From NCBI GenBank assembly GCA_013396915.1, contig VWZL01005191.1:434001-498000 (forward strand): a stretch of DNA of 64,000 nt, written 5' to 3'. Every line of letters begins with the position of its first letter. Position 1 is the stretch's first letter. Positions 38,650-52,009 of this stretch are shown one piece after another. Source of the stretch: Stercorarius parasiticus. Taxonomy: Eukaryota; Chordata; Aves; Charadriiformes; Stercorariidae. Under the pieces are notes generated by a model. It saw only the letters and a program-made list of their open reading frames with translations. It was not told the DNA's origin and ran no database searches. The position numbers and the translations under genes are program-made.

Positions 38650-39892
38650 GAACTTGAAAAAAGGGACACAATAGATCTTTTTCTCAGATTGTATTGTAGA
38701 ATATAGAGCATCTACTGAATATAACCTTCACCCTTGAATCTTATCATGATATTTTCTTCCCCCTTAAAGTGATACCTTGATTAGGTGTGTCTCTAAATTA
38801 TTATAGAAGAAAAAGAATATGAAATAAATGATTCCCAAATTACTTTGCTTGGCAAAACTTGTTGTTTCTAAGGTGAGCAAACAATAAATGCATCTTTTTC
38901 ATATAATGTCATCATTTATTAAATCTACTTATTTCACTATTGAAAGCAAGAGGTTTTTCTTCCAATAGAGGTGACTCTTCAGTGATTTCTGTGCACGTAT
39001 TCTTGCTCTGTTCCTGAAGAATGTTCCATTTATGAGACAAAAAAATAAAGAGCTCTTTTATGAATTCAATTATAACAATGGAGGAAAGAATGAGCAAAGC
39101 AGAATGTTAGAGTAGAAAAATTTCCTTGCAATGGGCAAGGCACTACAAACACACCTAGTGCACTTGAAAGTATGGGTTTTGTTCTCTGTGGTGAACAAAA
39201 ATGCGTAAGGCAATTCAGTCCTTTAGAGGTCTGAATTTTGTCTGCTTTGATATGAATACGGAGACAACTGTTTGGAGTGCTGTTCCCGATAAGAAACGAA
39301 GTGAAGTAGAAGGCGGCATTTGAACAGCATAGGGATAGTCACACTTGTAACGATTTCATGCAGAGTAATTTCAAAACCAAAATCATTACAAAGAGAACAA
39401 AATGTACTTTCACAAGAGCTTTATCTGACATGACAACACTGTTCTAACGTTAGTAACATATGCTAGTTTCATAGCTTCTGTTTTGATTGTTTATACAATC
39501 TACTATCTGTGCCATAGTCCTAATAATTGCAAAACTAAGTATCACATGTTTCTGCATTCTTATCCTCATCTATATTCTCCATTTTTAATTGTTTTGCTGT
39601 TACTATGTTTACTCTTAACTTCCAAAGAGAAGGATCATGGATGGTTAGAAAGCAAGAGTGGGAAGGTGAACCTTATTAGACTGAGAGGGATGTATGGAAA
39701 GACAACAAACTGCAGATTTCCAAGGACCCAAAAAGCTAAGACACCACTCTACGAAATAGTTTCAACATAGGCTTGTTTTAAACTTTTCTGAATTGCTTTG
39801 CTATTTCATCTCACACAATCACATGCTATTCATCTGCAAGTCGAGAGGAGAAACTTCATGCAACAGTACAGTCAGGGCTAGAAAACAGCTTT

Positions 39893-40318
39893 GCTGAAAA
39901 GGACCAGCAAGGAAGCTATCTTGATGGCCCGTAAGTTCAATATGAGTCAGCAATGTACCCTGTTGTGACAGAGGTTAACTGTGTACTGGGCTGCATTAGC
40001 AAAAGCGTAGCCAGCAGGTCAAAAAAGTCAATTATTTCCCTTTATTCAGCACTATGGAGGCTGCATTTGAAATACAGTGATCAGGTCAGGGCTCCCCAAG
40101 ACGAGAGATGTTGTCAAAATAAACTCCAAAAAATAGGACAAAAGGGGAGTTAATAATTGGAAGAGGCTGCCCAAAGAGGTTGTGTCACCTTCACCATGGA
40201 AACATTCAAATCCCAACGGAAGAAGGCCCTGAGCAACTTCAACCAGCTCTGCTCTGGTCAGGAGTTCGGGCTAGGCAACCTTCAGAGGTCATTTCCAACC
40301 TGAATTACGCTATGAACT
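39893..40318 (+). mobile_element. Old, degraded CR1 LINE fragment
   Basis: The fragment matches the usual CR1 order. A remnant of the A-A-Q-x-A-N region reads GTACTGGGCTGCATTAGC. The GTAGCCAGCAGGTC and TTTATTCAGCACTATGGAGG blocks follow (the Y-S-A-L region). After a deletion come AGAGGCTGCCCAAAGAGGTT and the 3' UTR block CAACCTTCAGAGGTCATTTC, with a worn tail TTACGCTATGAACT. Frames are broken in several places, so this is one of the oldest CR1 copies here. Confidence 0.85.
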
Positions 40319-41214
40319 AGGAGGAAATTCATTTTCCTACTTATCCACAGGGCAATTACAGTGCCATAATTCTGCCGTCAGTTTTATGCAGCATAGACCA
40401 GCTGAATAAAGAGATCCATTCCTATTCCCTTGCTCAGCCATTCATTTCCATCCTTATATTAACTCCTCACTTGTGCCAACACAAAAGCTTGTGCTTCCAG
40501 GTGTTAAACTAGGCAGAGAAACTGGTCCAAGTTTAAAATGGAATATTTATTTTGCTTGCCCCTCTGTCATTCCCTCCCTTTGTCCAGCACAACTGCTTGT
40601 GTGAGCAGCAGGAAAAGTAATCTGCGGAAGGCTGAAATGCTTCTTTTGGCAGCTTCAGGAGTTTAAAGTGATGGTTAAACTACAGCATAAATTTCTCTAG
40701 CTTATTCACAGCCAATGCCCTTCAGCCTCTTGTAATAAACTGTTTCTGTGGGTATAATCTCTCCTTGTGGTTTCTGCTCAGTTAGTTCACCTCAGCCAGT
40801 GAGCTGTGGCCTCTGTGGCATGTTACATCTGCTGTGTGATATTAACCATGTCACAAGCCAAATTTTCAAAAATGTCAAACAATTTTACGTCTCTCATTTT
40901 TCTGAATTCCTTATTTACAGGGTACTAAGGGCCTCCTGTGCCCTAGTGGGGCTCTAGCTTTATTAACTACAACATTATGACAAGATTCAGACCCAATGGA
41001 AGTGATTTAAGCTGGACGTGTGGGTTTTTTTTCTTTAAGTGGAGGAACCTAAAAGGACTAGTCACTGAAAATATTGCTCTTACTCACTGTGGCCCATGTC
41101 TCCACAGGCATAGTATCTTTGTAACTTTAAAGGACAGTATGAGAAAAAAAAAAAAAATCTTAGTTTTGGGAAGTACCCAGATAACGCGGTGATACAAAAG
41201 CATAGCGTTAAGAG

Positions 41215-41920
41215 CTGTTACGAGCAGCCACCACCTCCAGCAGCTCCAGGCCGGGGGATTCTTCCGGCCCGGCCACTGGAGGCCAGCCCGGTGCCCGGGG
41301 TCTCTGCCCAGGCTGAGGGACGCAGCTGCTGCTGTCCCCTTTGCATGTTCAACCAGCAGCGAAGCTGAGCATGGATCCCAGACACACAGACACACACATG
41401 GACACCCACAAAGAGAGGACATGGACATGGCTGGTGACACAGATGGCTACAGACAAGGCGCTGCCTCCAGCAGCACCCACATTCAGGACTCACACCAGAC
41501 ACAGGCCCAGACAGCCATGTCCCCTCCTCCCCTTGGGCTGGCAGAGGCAGAAGGTCACTGGCGCAGCACACACACTGCACTCCCCAGGTTCACAAGGACA
41601 CCCATGGATCCCCTGAGCACCTTCACAGCCCCTCTGCCCCCCAGCACCCCTGCCTGGATCTCAGACCCTCTTACCCACCCCGTGGGTCCCCGACTCACTG
41701 TCTGGTCCAGCTGGGTGCTGACTGCACACACGCAGCACTCACACACTCGTCCCACAGGCACCCAACACTCACAGGTCCCCCCAAATACCAGCATGGACCC
41801 TCTGCCCGTCTGATACCCCTGTCTGGACCTGGGGCCTCCCACTCCCCGCCTGGTCCAGCTTGGAGTTTGCCAGTGAATCCACACGCACACCCCACCCACA
41901 CCCAATTTGGGGCAGGTACA
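41215..41920. mobile_element. GC-rich, CA/CCC-rich block, possible degraded LTR
   Basis: This block is sharply GC-rich against its AT-rich flanks. The left part contains CCGGCCCGGCCACTGGAGGC. The right part is made of C-rich phrases with CACAC words, such as GTCTGGTCCAGCTGGGTGCT and CCAGTGAATCCACACGCACA. The phrase TGGTCCAGCT occurs twice (41703 and 41851), each shortly followed by a CACACGCA word. This style resembles the C-rich LTRs of some bird endogenous retroviruses, but I cannot place a TATA box, a poly(A) signal or ends. Up to five overlapping open frames on both strands are a by-product of the low stop-codon density. Confidence 0.35.
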
Positions 41921-43125
41921 ACATTTAGGACTGGAGTTTTTGCTCAGCCACAGATTGAGTGTGCAGCTGCTGCGAAGTCATTTTAACTACTTTAGTCCTC
42001 AGTTCTTTTTGTCTGAGACGGCGAGCCTGCCCACTTCGCAGTGCTGTTCTAAAGATCACCACACTCGGGTTTTGAGGTGGTCAGACATGCGAGTCGTGAG
42101 GCCTAAAAAAAGAAGAGAATACCTTGATGAAGAACCTGAATAAAAGCTCCCTTCAAAGCAAACAGAAGGAACAGGGAAGATTAAAAAAAGGCACCTCACC
42201 TAAGAGGTTCAAAGCACAAAAGACGAGGAGGGAATTCCTTTTAACTAGCCTCAGTCAGGTGCCCACGTTAGCACACTATCACAGAGATAAAAGAGAATCA
42301 ACCTACACGATGTTCAAAAAGCAATTTATGTTATGTGTCATTACTTGTTAGAGGCCTTCTTTGGCCACATCTACAAGTAAGAAGCCTTCCCTGGTCCAGG
42401 CATACACTGACTCTCTCTCAGGGCTAGACTTAACGCACATACAACCTCTCATCTACCACTGGGCACTCCCAGAAAAGGAATGCATGTTTGGGTAGGGCAG
42501 TCACAGGCCATTTCAGTTGTTCCCTTATCTAGAAGGCTGGGAATATTAAAATGCACCACACCAGAGAAATGTAAACGCTGCCCTTGTGTCTGGTTTTTAC
42601 AGCCCCTCCTTGCTTTATCATAGTCACTGTGGATTTGTACCTGAGCAAAAACTGAACTTGGGTCCTAAACTCCATTTCCAGTAATGTATTTGTATCCTTC
42701 ACGCCACGAAAAACTAAGAAAACCACAAACTTCTAAGAAGTTCTGGTTTTGGTCTAGGTTGCCTTGGTCTGTGCACATAACTAAGCCCAAGTTAGGGTCA
42801 CCAAAAACTGTAGGCAGCCTGCCTGCCTCTGAAGAATATGAGATAAATTATCACCCCTGGCTCTTAACCCTTCTCTAGGTCTCTTCTCATATGATTGCTG
42901 TTGGCTGACTGTTCAGTCTGGTGTCTTTTTTTCAGTTCAAGTTGTCTACAATTTCTTTACCACTTGAAAGAGATTTAAAGACAGCCTCGTGAAAGCATGG
43001 GGGGCCTTGGTGATTCTCCTCCTAACTTAGGTAGTATGAATCTCCGAGTAGAAAGACAATTTACAAATAAGATGGATAACACTACAGGGCTTCCTACCAT
43101 GGCTGCTACATAATGACTACCTGTC

Positions 43126-43152
43126 ATTAAAAGCTTCTTATAAGCTTTTAAT
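43126..43152. repeat. Perfect 11-bp inverted repeat with 5-nt loop
   Basis: ATTAAAAGCTT and its exact reverse complement AAGCTTTTAAT are separated by CTTAT. It could form a short hairpin; no flanking element explains it. Confidence 0.9.
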
Positions 43153-46100
43153 AAACTCAGAGAAAATTGTTTGCAGCGGATGGTGCCCCAGAAGGCACAT
43201 GCAGTTTTATAAAGAATTTTTGCAGACGTTGGACATCTTGGTGTTCATACAACACTCACATATATTCTTATATCGATTTAGGTTAATTTCCATTTCATCT
43301 AGCCCTTTATCAAGGAAAAAAAAATATTTTATTTGAGGAATAAAATATAGAGAAACGTCACATTCCCTTACTATATAAGATAATTAGATATTCTTTGTTT
43401 CTTTATTAAGATTGTTAAGGAGTTGGAAATATCATCCCAGTAGGTATCTCTATTAAGAATACTTATGTATGCCCAGCACTTACTAGCTCCACAGACTTTT
43501 AAAATGTGTCACTTGCCTAACGTTGACGGCTTTAAAGGAGAACATACCACCTCAAAGAAACACTTTATATTCTCAACCACTTGGTAATGCATAGGTGTAA
43601 AGACAGACTTAAACTTTTTAAGACTTTTTTTAGACTTTTAAAACTGCATTGCTAGTCTTCACTTCCTCTTTTATTGCTTTCAAATGATTTTCTGCTGAAC
43701 ACTGAGAGTAAGCAGGTGTAATGAGAAGAAACAGAAGAGGACTCATAAAACATATGGACTACATTTTTCAAAATTAGGCATAATCTAGAGTGTATTTCTA
43801 AATTATGCACATAGAAACTAAGAGTACGTAACTGACCGTGTGCAACACCAATACCTGACTTGTACTGCACAGCAGATATTGGATCCAGAATTAACTGCTT
43901 ATTTCCAGTTGTGAGTATCTAATTTTGAAATTTTAGCCCATATATCCATTTACAACAAGTAATAGTGACAAGTAAACCATTTTTAATACTGTTGTCTGTT
44001 TAAATGGTACTTACCCAAGGAAAATGGACACACATTTTAAAATGGCTGGCTTAGCTCATTTCCTCTCCATCTAGGGACACATATTCCATAAATGCAAGAG
44101 CAGAGGCTACCCAAAACAGTTAACGTACTGGAGTATGAAATGTTCTCTGTAGGAAAAAAAAAAACAACAAAAAAAACCTCACAGACAGCTTGTTTATGAC
44201 TAGAAGAGTGTAAACACGCATCTATTTTATTTAACTCAGTAATCCTCTGACACAACTTGTGATGTGTTTGATCAGCAGGCTTCTTGTTCATCTTCCATCA
44301 TAGAAGTATCTCTGCTTTCCTCAGGGGTATTGACAGCTGGCAGCAATCAAAGCCATCTAACTGCCAGTATCTCATTTAAAGGGAATGACATTCAGCTACA
44401 AAACTCCAAAATGCCTTTAATTCACTGTAGTGTACTGTGCATCTCAATGAAAAAAATACATCCTCACTTAGGAAAGGAGACATTTAGACCCTTTTTTCTA
44501 GGAAGGGTTTTGTTCATTAATCAGTACTTCAGAGGTGCATAGCACATGGCATCGCTTGTTTTTGAGAAGACCTCGGGCATAATGCAGCCTTGTCTATCAT
44601 AATCCACTTTGGATATGTTGTTTTTGAGTTAAACAATGTGAAGTCGTCTTCTTCTGAATTAGTGTAATTGGTTTCTCTGTGGCCTTTTAAACAGAAGCAG
44701 CGTATTTCAGCAAATCAAAGTTTAAAAACAAATCCCTCCACCTGTGTGGCTTTTCAGCCTTTTCATGGCAAGTCACATGTAAGTTATCCCATAATGTGCT
44801 AGAGTAGTGTAATGTTCCTTCTCACTTCTGTCTTGTTTTCTAGGATTCTCAAAGAAGAAAAGTCAAACCAACATGTTTTTAAGGACAGATATAAAAGGTG
44901 TAAGAACTTTTTTCTGAAAATTTCAAAAGGCACCAAGCTCTGTCAGCATCTTGTCCTAACTTTGGAAAATATTGGGCGTTTAGTTTCCTAATCTGGCATA
45001 TATTAAATAGCCTGGAACTACAAAGTGGCTTTCCAGCAATTCCCAGCCTGTCCCAGTGTCAGGTTTTGATAGTGTGACTCTCAGGAAAAGCGAAAAGGCC
45101 AACATGAATGCCCCATTACTCTAGAGAATTTCATTTATTTCTGTACTGAGGGATTAACTGGGATCAGTGATGGGACTGGCACAATCTTTTTCTGTGATGT
45201 ACGCACACTGTCATCACTTGTAACTTCTGCAGAGCAGTGGGGTCAATTTTGGTTTTTACGTAACACGTTGGTAATTGTCCTGGTTACCAGAGCACAAACA
45301 GATCTGTATCCAAATTTGAACCCATGTTCTCTCTGTTATATGCCCATCATCTTTTTTGTCCTTCAAGTCTGTACTGTCAGAGCACTGTTGACCTTCCTTA
45401 AGCCTATTTTGTCCCTCCTGAATCCCGTTGGCAGGCAAATGCTAGCTACATCATGCTTTTATGTGTTAATTCTGTATCTTCAGTTGTGTATTCCAGTTTC
45501 CAATTCCAATATGGACTTTTATCAGATGTCCTTTCTTTCCTGGCATTATACATGTGGCTTCTGCTTCCCTCACAGACTCTTATCTATTTTCAGTTTTTTT
45601 TTAAATGCATCCTTCTTGCATTTCACACTTGTGAGAAAGGCCCCATTCTCAGTCAGGCTTCATTATTATCATGACTTAAGTTATTTAACAATTAGCTTGA
45701 GTTAATTAAAAACTATGAAGCATAACAAGTAACACAGAAACAGATATAGTCAGAAATAAGGGACCTTCTGATTGTCTTCCTCCTCATTCAGTGCTTAGAT
45801 GGAAAATGTGAGTGTTCCTTAATTTTTTTGTTTTCCTTTCACAATCCAGGTGAAAGTTCTAGTGATCTTTTACATGTCCTATTTTTCAACTCAGACAATT
45901 TCCTCTACCAAAAACAACTAACAAAACAACAAAAAACCCAACCAGTTCAAGAAGTTGAATTTATCATCTATTTCATATTCATTGCATCACCCACTGGTCA
46001 GACTCACACAACTGATGAACTGTCAATTACGAGTCTTTTTTGTGCTAAAAGTCCACACTGAAAGAGATACACAACACCATGAAGCACCTGAAGTTGTGAG

Positions 46101-48183
46101 TTGCCCGATATGAAAATGGAGAAAAGACCAATTCTGGGGACTGCGATCAAGGGCTACGGAAGTCACACTGACTCAGGTTGTTTCCATGGAATATTCTATG
46201 AAATAATTTATCCAGCAAAACCCTGGAGTAGGGGAGTGCTGGTACTGCTATCTACTCACACCCAGAATAAATAACTCCATTGATCCAGAAAACTGACTAC
46301 ATTTCTTGCAGCTATAAAAACTAATCAAAATATTATCTGTACCCTTTTACAATACTCATTTTAAAATTGTGATTCCTCTGCCATTTTTTCTTATATCTGT
46401 ATGCTTTTCCAAACCTATTTTGCAACAAGTTAAATTTTGCACATAGGATTAGAAGTCGTGCATACAGCAGTTAAATAATAGTTACGCATTTTTTTCCAGT
46501 TCCATTTCTGATCCCCTTGTGCATTTTTATACCTTTGTATTGTAGAAGGTCTGTGCCTTTCTACGGTTATCCTAAGCTGACTATTGCATCAGTCAAAGCC
46601 TAGGTAAATCAAGGGTAGAGAGATTAAAAAATTTCATTAGTGCAGCTGTTTATTATTTTTCCCTTGAGGTGACATCAGATATCAAACCCTTGCAGCTTAA
46701 AACAGAGCCAAGGCATATACTGCAGCAGATTGCCCATCTGGTGTGACTTTAGAATATTAAAATCTCCTGCAGGCTATCAGCACAAGGACCAGTCAAAATC
46801 TTTGCAATCATCCAGACATCTTATTTCACACTACACAGAGTTGTGTGATCTCCAATTAAGATGTTCAAAATCATCGTTAGTGGCTTGTGATGAATGTTGA
46901 TCATATCACCCAAACACAACAATTCTGCATTTCATCTGCAACTGTCCAGCTAATACGTAGTTACTGAAACAAGGTCTTGTCTGTGATCCAAAATATTACA
47001 GGAAATCAAGAACTGTCATTTACAAAGTGTAAAATCAAACAGCTTTCTAGACTCGTTGAACACTGTCACTGTAGATTAATGTGATACAACTCCTAAGTGA
47101 TTGCAAAGCCATGATTTACATAAGACTGAATCTGAATGAATATAGTTTGTATAATCTCCCAATTTAGAAGAAATGGTTGCACAATGACAGGCTTCGATTC
47201 TAGATACATAGCCTAAGTTTTCCTCTGTTTCCACCTGAAGCATAAATGGATAATTATATCCATCCCCAACTCCTCTCACAAGCCATACTAACAGATATGG
47301 GGATAAACCAGTCAATTCTGAGATTATGCACATGTATAGTTAAAAGCTATAAAATACTTCAGGTCTGAAAGCTTTATTGAACAATTTAAACTACAAAATA
47401 TGGATTATTCAGTAAATATGGTGAACACTGGCAAATTACAACAGGTACTTAGTGACTTTTTGTCCTATTTGAATAGTGGAACATTAAATTTGGAAAGCAA
47501 GTAGTTTTTATTCTGATGTACCTGTTCTGATGAATTTTCCCATGCAAATGCAGGCAGAAACTCAGAGAGAACGTCTAGAAATCAAACAGAGTTTAGGTGT
47601 TCTGGTTTGTAACACAAATATCAAGCTCTGTGTATTCATCAAGATGTTTATTATTGTAAAATGCCAGGGTCCTAGAGCTCTAAATGTTTTCAACGAAAAC
47701 AAGGCAATGTCCTAAAAGCTTGCTGTCTCTTTGTAGAAGAGGGACAGGAGACAGAGACCAAATCAGAAGCAACACTTAACAGTGAGAGAGGCTGTAATTA
47801 AAATCTACATTTCTGTGGGCATACTGGCAAAGGGGAATTTTAAAGAAAGCTTCAAAAAGGAATAATTAAGTTGCTTGTGCATGCTTACAGATGACTGCTT
47901 CGTAGAGTGAATGCCATCTGGGGAGAATGCACAAAGGTACCTGTTTAGAAACCTAACAAATTCATGATGGGACTGATGTCATGCACTCATTAGAGAAGAC
48001 AGTTAATATCTTCATATTCCAAAAGGACCCAAGGTTAAAGGGGAAGTTTTGAAAATGAGAAACAACAATATATTGTAACAGAAAAGTCGGGGGAAAGAAA
48101 GATAAACAGAAAGATGGAATAGATTTTGTCAAGAAGATGTACTAGAATATTTAGGTTGGTAGCAGCATCAATCCTTGTAATCA

Positions 48184-48698
48184 TGTTCTTGCTTTAACCC
48201 CAGCTGGCAGCTAGAAGCACACAGCCACTTGCTCCCTCCAGCTTCCTTCCCCAAGAAGGGTACAGAGAAGAGGGAGAAAAGGAGCGGAAAGGGAAAAAAA
48301 ACCAACTCGTGGGTTGAGCTATACACAGTTTAATAGAACAATATCAGAAAAGAAAAATAACAATAATAATAACAATAATAATGACACAAGCCACTCCCAC
48401 TGCCTGGTGAATTGGCACAGTCCCGAGAAGCGATTGTGATTACCCCCCCGCCCCGGCTAACCCCATTTATATACTCAGCGTGATGTCTATGGTACGGAAT
48501 ATTCCATTGGCCGTTCCGTCGTTCTATCTAGGCTCCTTCTCAGCTTCTATGGGGAGATGAAAAAAGTCCTTGAAAAATATAAACATCGCCTGGCAACAAC
48601 TAAACCAATATGCATTTTTAACATTCCTTTCATACCAAATCTGAAACACAACAACCACTACAAAGAAAATTAATTCTGTCACAGATGCAACCAGGACA
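48184..48698 (-). mobile_element. Solo LTR, avian ERVL-like family, with inserted AAT repeat
   Basis: On the minus strand it begins at 48698 with TGTCCTGGTTGCATCTGTGA, followed by AGAATTAATTTTCTTTG. A TATA box (GTATATAAAT) lies at about 48474-48465 and an ATTAAA poly(A) signal at 48334-48329. Next comes the CAACCCACGAGTTGG phrase, and the element ends with GGGGTTAAAGCAAGAACA at 48184. This is the same plan as the copy at 55665 but much more diverged. A microsatellite (48356-48383) sits between the TATA box and the poly(A) signal. I could not confirm a target-site duplication (AATCA versus ATCGC). The 93-codon minus frame at 48524-48805 covers its start and is not a gene. Confidence 0.8.
48356..48383. 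repeat. (AAT/AAC)n microsatellite inside the LTR
   Basis: AATAACAATAATAATAACAATAATAATG-type repeat, lying within the transcribed part of the minus-strand LTR. Confidence 0.85.
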
Positions 48699-50429
48699 AT
48701 CGCCATCCAAGTAAATCCACACAACAGGAGAGTATATTTGCAACTGAACACTTCCCACAGTTTTTGAAGTAGTTTAATATCCATAATGAAAACAGACTGC
48801 AGCAAAAGGAGTAAGGGAAGTAGTCATTAATCCTTTTTGGGAAAAAACATCTCTCTTCAGTTTTCAGACTATCAAAAACTATTGTCAGAGATGTGCAGAT
48901 TATTTTTAAGTGTGATTATTCAAAATTTTATTCTCTGAGGATCACAAGAGAATTTTCTTGTTAATTCCAAGGAGTTATTAACATCGCTATTTAAATATTT
49001 CTACATTTTCTGAATTAATATGTCTATTAAAATCTAGTGAAAGGGAATGAATTTATTGACTGCAAATTGCTAAATTGTCTCAATAGTTTGAGAAAATGAG
49101 ATTTACCTCATCTTCAGCATATAAAAGGTACTCATCTAGTCTAAGCCAGGTATTGAAGCATATTCTGTAGTGAGTCAAGACAGAGAAGGATCTCCAGAGG
49201 TTCCATTTGTTTTAGATTCATATTTTAAGAGTGGATGAACTGCCTTTTGTACGTGCTAGTTTCTCTTCACTAGCTAAAGTGAGAGCTTCAGTTAAGTCTT
49301 ACTTCATTAATCACAGCAAGAGCTTAGCTTAGTTCTTTACCTTTTAGATTGCCCTAAACTGGAGAATATGAATCTCCCCTATGTATAAATGCTACAAACC
49401 CCCCACATATTTTATTTGTTTTATGGAACCATAGTACTTGGAAGTATTTTCTCATTTCAGGTATACTGACACTCATCCCCAATATCATTACTGACTTGTG
49501 ACGTGCAGGGCTGCAGGAAAGTCACATCACCTATGTAGAAGTAATCATTACAGGGACCAAGGGTCTTACAGCGAATGACACTGCTGTCGGGGGCTGGAGG
49601 ATAGGTGAGTCAAGCTCACGATATACATAAGCAATGCATTTTTATTTGGGATCATACCTTTCAACACTCAGTTCTCAGCACTATTCCATACATAAGCTTG
49701 CCTGCTGCTCTTGCTGCCGAGCTCCTTGCCCTGCACGCTGCTCTTGCTTCCGTGCATGCTGTTCTTCAGAGAATCCTGTATCTGGGTGCTCTGTTCTTAT
49801 TTACAATGAAGAATGCAAAGGAGTTGATCAGTGTACTGTGTTTAATTGTGTATGCTTTGAACCACTTTTGGGACAACATTCTTCCTTTTTCCATGTTGTA
49901 GTTCATATAAAGAAAGCTGGTTTGTAAGTACATATCATCCATCCAAATCATATATCTGGATTATCACAGTTTGGCTGCCGTTATTAATCCCCCAGCACAG
50001 TCAGCATTCTGCAAGCCTGTGCAGGTCTTCATATTCCCTCTCTTTTAATGGGACTAAAAGAGGTCTTTGTTGACACTTTTCTAGCTGGAAAAAAATGCAT
50101 CTGTCTGATGTCCAGATTTGAAAGCCACTCAACAAAAATAACAACTTTATGAGCACTTAATGGGGTGTAGTGATTGACTCCCTGATGACTCCCTACTTGA
50201 TTTGTAATCTTGTCAAAGGTTATCCTAACTTCTTTGAGGAGATTTCCTCTTCATTGGTACGAGCATGGTTGTTCAAAACAAGGGGAAATGAACTCATGAG
50301 TAAAAAGGAATGCAGTTCTGTAAACAGATGGGGATAAGGAATTACATTGTTTTTCAGAGACTGATAGACACATAATCATGGACTTTTTTCTTTCAGATTA
50401 ACAGTGGCTGTAGAAGTAACAAAGAAAGA

Positions 50430-50900
50430 TCTTGAGCCTCGTGAGACCACTCATGGGATACACAAGCAGGATGGATTCTAGAGCATATCATACCACATCA
50501 CAGAAAAGAAGACAGACCTTCGCTCTGCCAGATATGAACCCTGTTGATCCTGATCTGCGGTATGACTTCCAGGCTTCACCTATTTCATCACTGTGGACAC
50601 ATCAGCTCAGCACTAGACTGTGTCTGACCCTTGTTACCTTCACTGGACCTAACCCTGACCCTGAGCTTTGCCCTGACTTCCTGGCTTGACCAAAGACCTG
50701 CCTCATCATCACAAAGATGCCTGATGGTCTGGACTATTGGTTCAACCTGGACACCATCCCTGGGCTGGTCTTGCTTGCCTTGCTTGGGGGTGGTGGGATG
50801 GGCCCTGGCTAGCGAGGCCCCTTGCCCTGCTGGCTGTGGTATCTCCTTCAGCTCCCCATCCCTTAGGGAGAGCTGTCTCTCAGCATGCCCTGCCACTTAC
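50430..50900. repeat. GC-richer block with CCCTGACC-type words, possibly an old repeat
   Basis: The block contains repeated ACCCTGACC/CCCTGACTTCC words (50640-50690) and CTGGCT/CTTGCT phrases, in the manner of the ends of old interspersed repeats. I cannot name a family. Its open frames on both strands (up to 124 codons) look compositional. Confidence 0.3.
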
Positions 50901-51333
50901 ACAGACGTTGAGATTTTGCTCTCTCTAAATTTTCCATTTATAGAGCATCAGAAACCATGTCAACTGGCCTGTGTTTTTCTTGGCAAATACATTTTGGCTT
51001 CGTAAGTCTTCATTCTGTCAGGTTGTGGTACAATGAACCAAAACCAGCCTGAGAGGTTATTGTCAACTACTGCCAACTGAGAGGCACTGCTGTAATGATC
51101 ACAATATGATTTATCTCATCTGCCTTCCGCCCAAACAACTACCTGAGAGTTAGTTACATCTCTAGGTCCTATAGGATAACCTCTACGCCACAATTCAACA
51201 TAATCATCTCTTTTGGTTCCGCAGGAATGTTTTGTAAAAATAAGTGAAAGCATTCATTTTTCTTAACCAACAGCTTTCATTTATTATAACCTAGTGCTGA
51301 GGTGAAGGAAAATGGAAACGTAGGAAGTTTATT

Positions 51334-51362
51334 CTGATGTATACATCTGATGTATACATCTG
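51334..51362. repeat. 13-bp tandem repeat, 2.2 copies, palindromic unit
   Basis: CTGATGTATACAT repeats twice exactly and begins a third time. Each unit contains the palindrome GATGTATACATC. Confidence 0.9.
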
Positions 51363-51965
51363 TCATAAAACTGCCACTTCAGAAATTTCTTAGAAGAAAC
51401 TTAGCTTAGTAGTCTGCTGCACTAGAGGAGGACTTGTGATATGAAGTACACCCTCCAAGTACGTTCTTCGTCTTCCTATGACAAGAGATGAAGTTTCTAT
51501 ATAACGCAAGAAAGGTAGCACGTTGCACTCTGTAGAAATGTACGACTACGTGTGCTGAAGAGCCATTAAAAATCAGGTTGTTCACTGAAACAGGCCAAGA
51601 AACAGAGAATCAAAAAGTAATATGCAGATCGGATAGCAACAGAGTGACTTCTGTCACCCACAACATTGCTGATTATGTATCATATAGAATATATTACAGG
51701 AATTTCCCAAAATTACAGGTTTTTTTGAAAACGAGAGGAAGCATTTTTCTTAATGTACGTGTGCAGTACTTATTGTCGCGGAATATTAAGTTGCAGTAAC
51801 CATTATATGATTATACCCATTATTCTTGCAAGAGGAAAAACTAGAATGAGAAACTTAAAGATGGATAAGAGTAAGGAAATCAGTCACAGAGAAATAAAAG
51901 CTATATAAACAAATTATAGTCAATTTTGAGACTTCCTCAATACAGAACTAACTCATAAAAAGCAT

Positions 51966-52009
51966 TATATATGCACATACATATATGTGTTTATATATCT
52001 CTCTCTCTC
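51966..52009. repeat. TA/CA/CT mixed microsatellite
   Basis: TATATATGCACATACATATA is followed by TTTATATATCTCTCTCTCTC. Confidence 0.85.

Larger units (their letters stand above)
33076..39892. other. Non-coding stretch with one candidate terminal exon
   Basis: Apart from the exon-like segment at 36121-36290 and a 39-bp imperfect duplication at 38571-38649, I recognise nothing. The block 33370-33620 is GC-richer, but its 77-codon frame shows no protein family. Confidence 0.5.
40319..48183. other. Non-coding stretch with a GC-rich LTR-like block
   Basis: No gene is supported. A GC-rich block lies at 41215-41920 and a perfect inverted repeat at 43126-43152. Short A runs occur at about 41148-41158 and 44154-44175. 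A 145-codon plus frame at 45268-45705 is rich in Leu, Phe, Ser and Cys from a pyrimidine-rich stretch and has no recognisable domain. Confidence 0.5.

Noticed and set aside
45268..45705. 145-codon plus-strand frame, hydrophobic
   Set aside because: Composition reflects a pyrimidine-rich stretch. No domain is recognisable, no splice sites fit, and a second frame in the same place is also open.
50430..51005. Open frames of 85-124 codons on both strands
   Set aside because: Low stop density in a GC-richer, repeat-like block; no family recognised.
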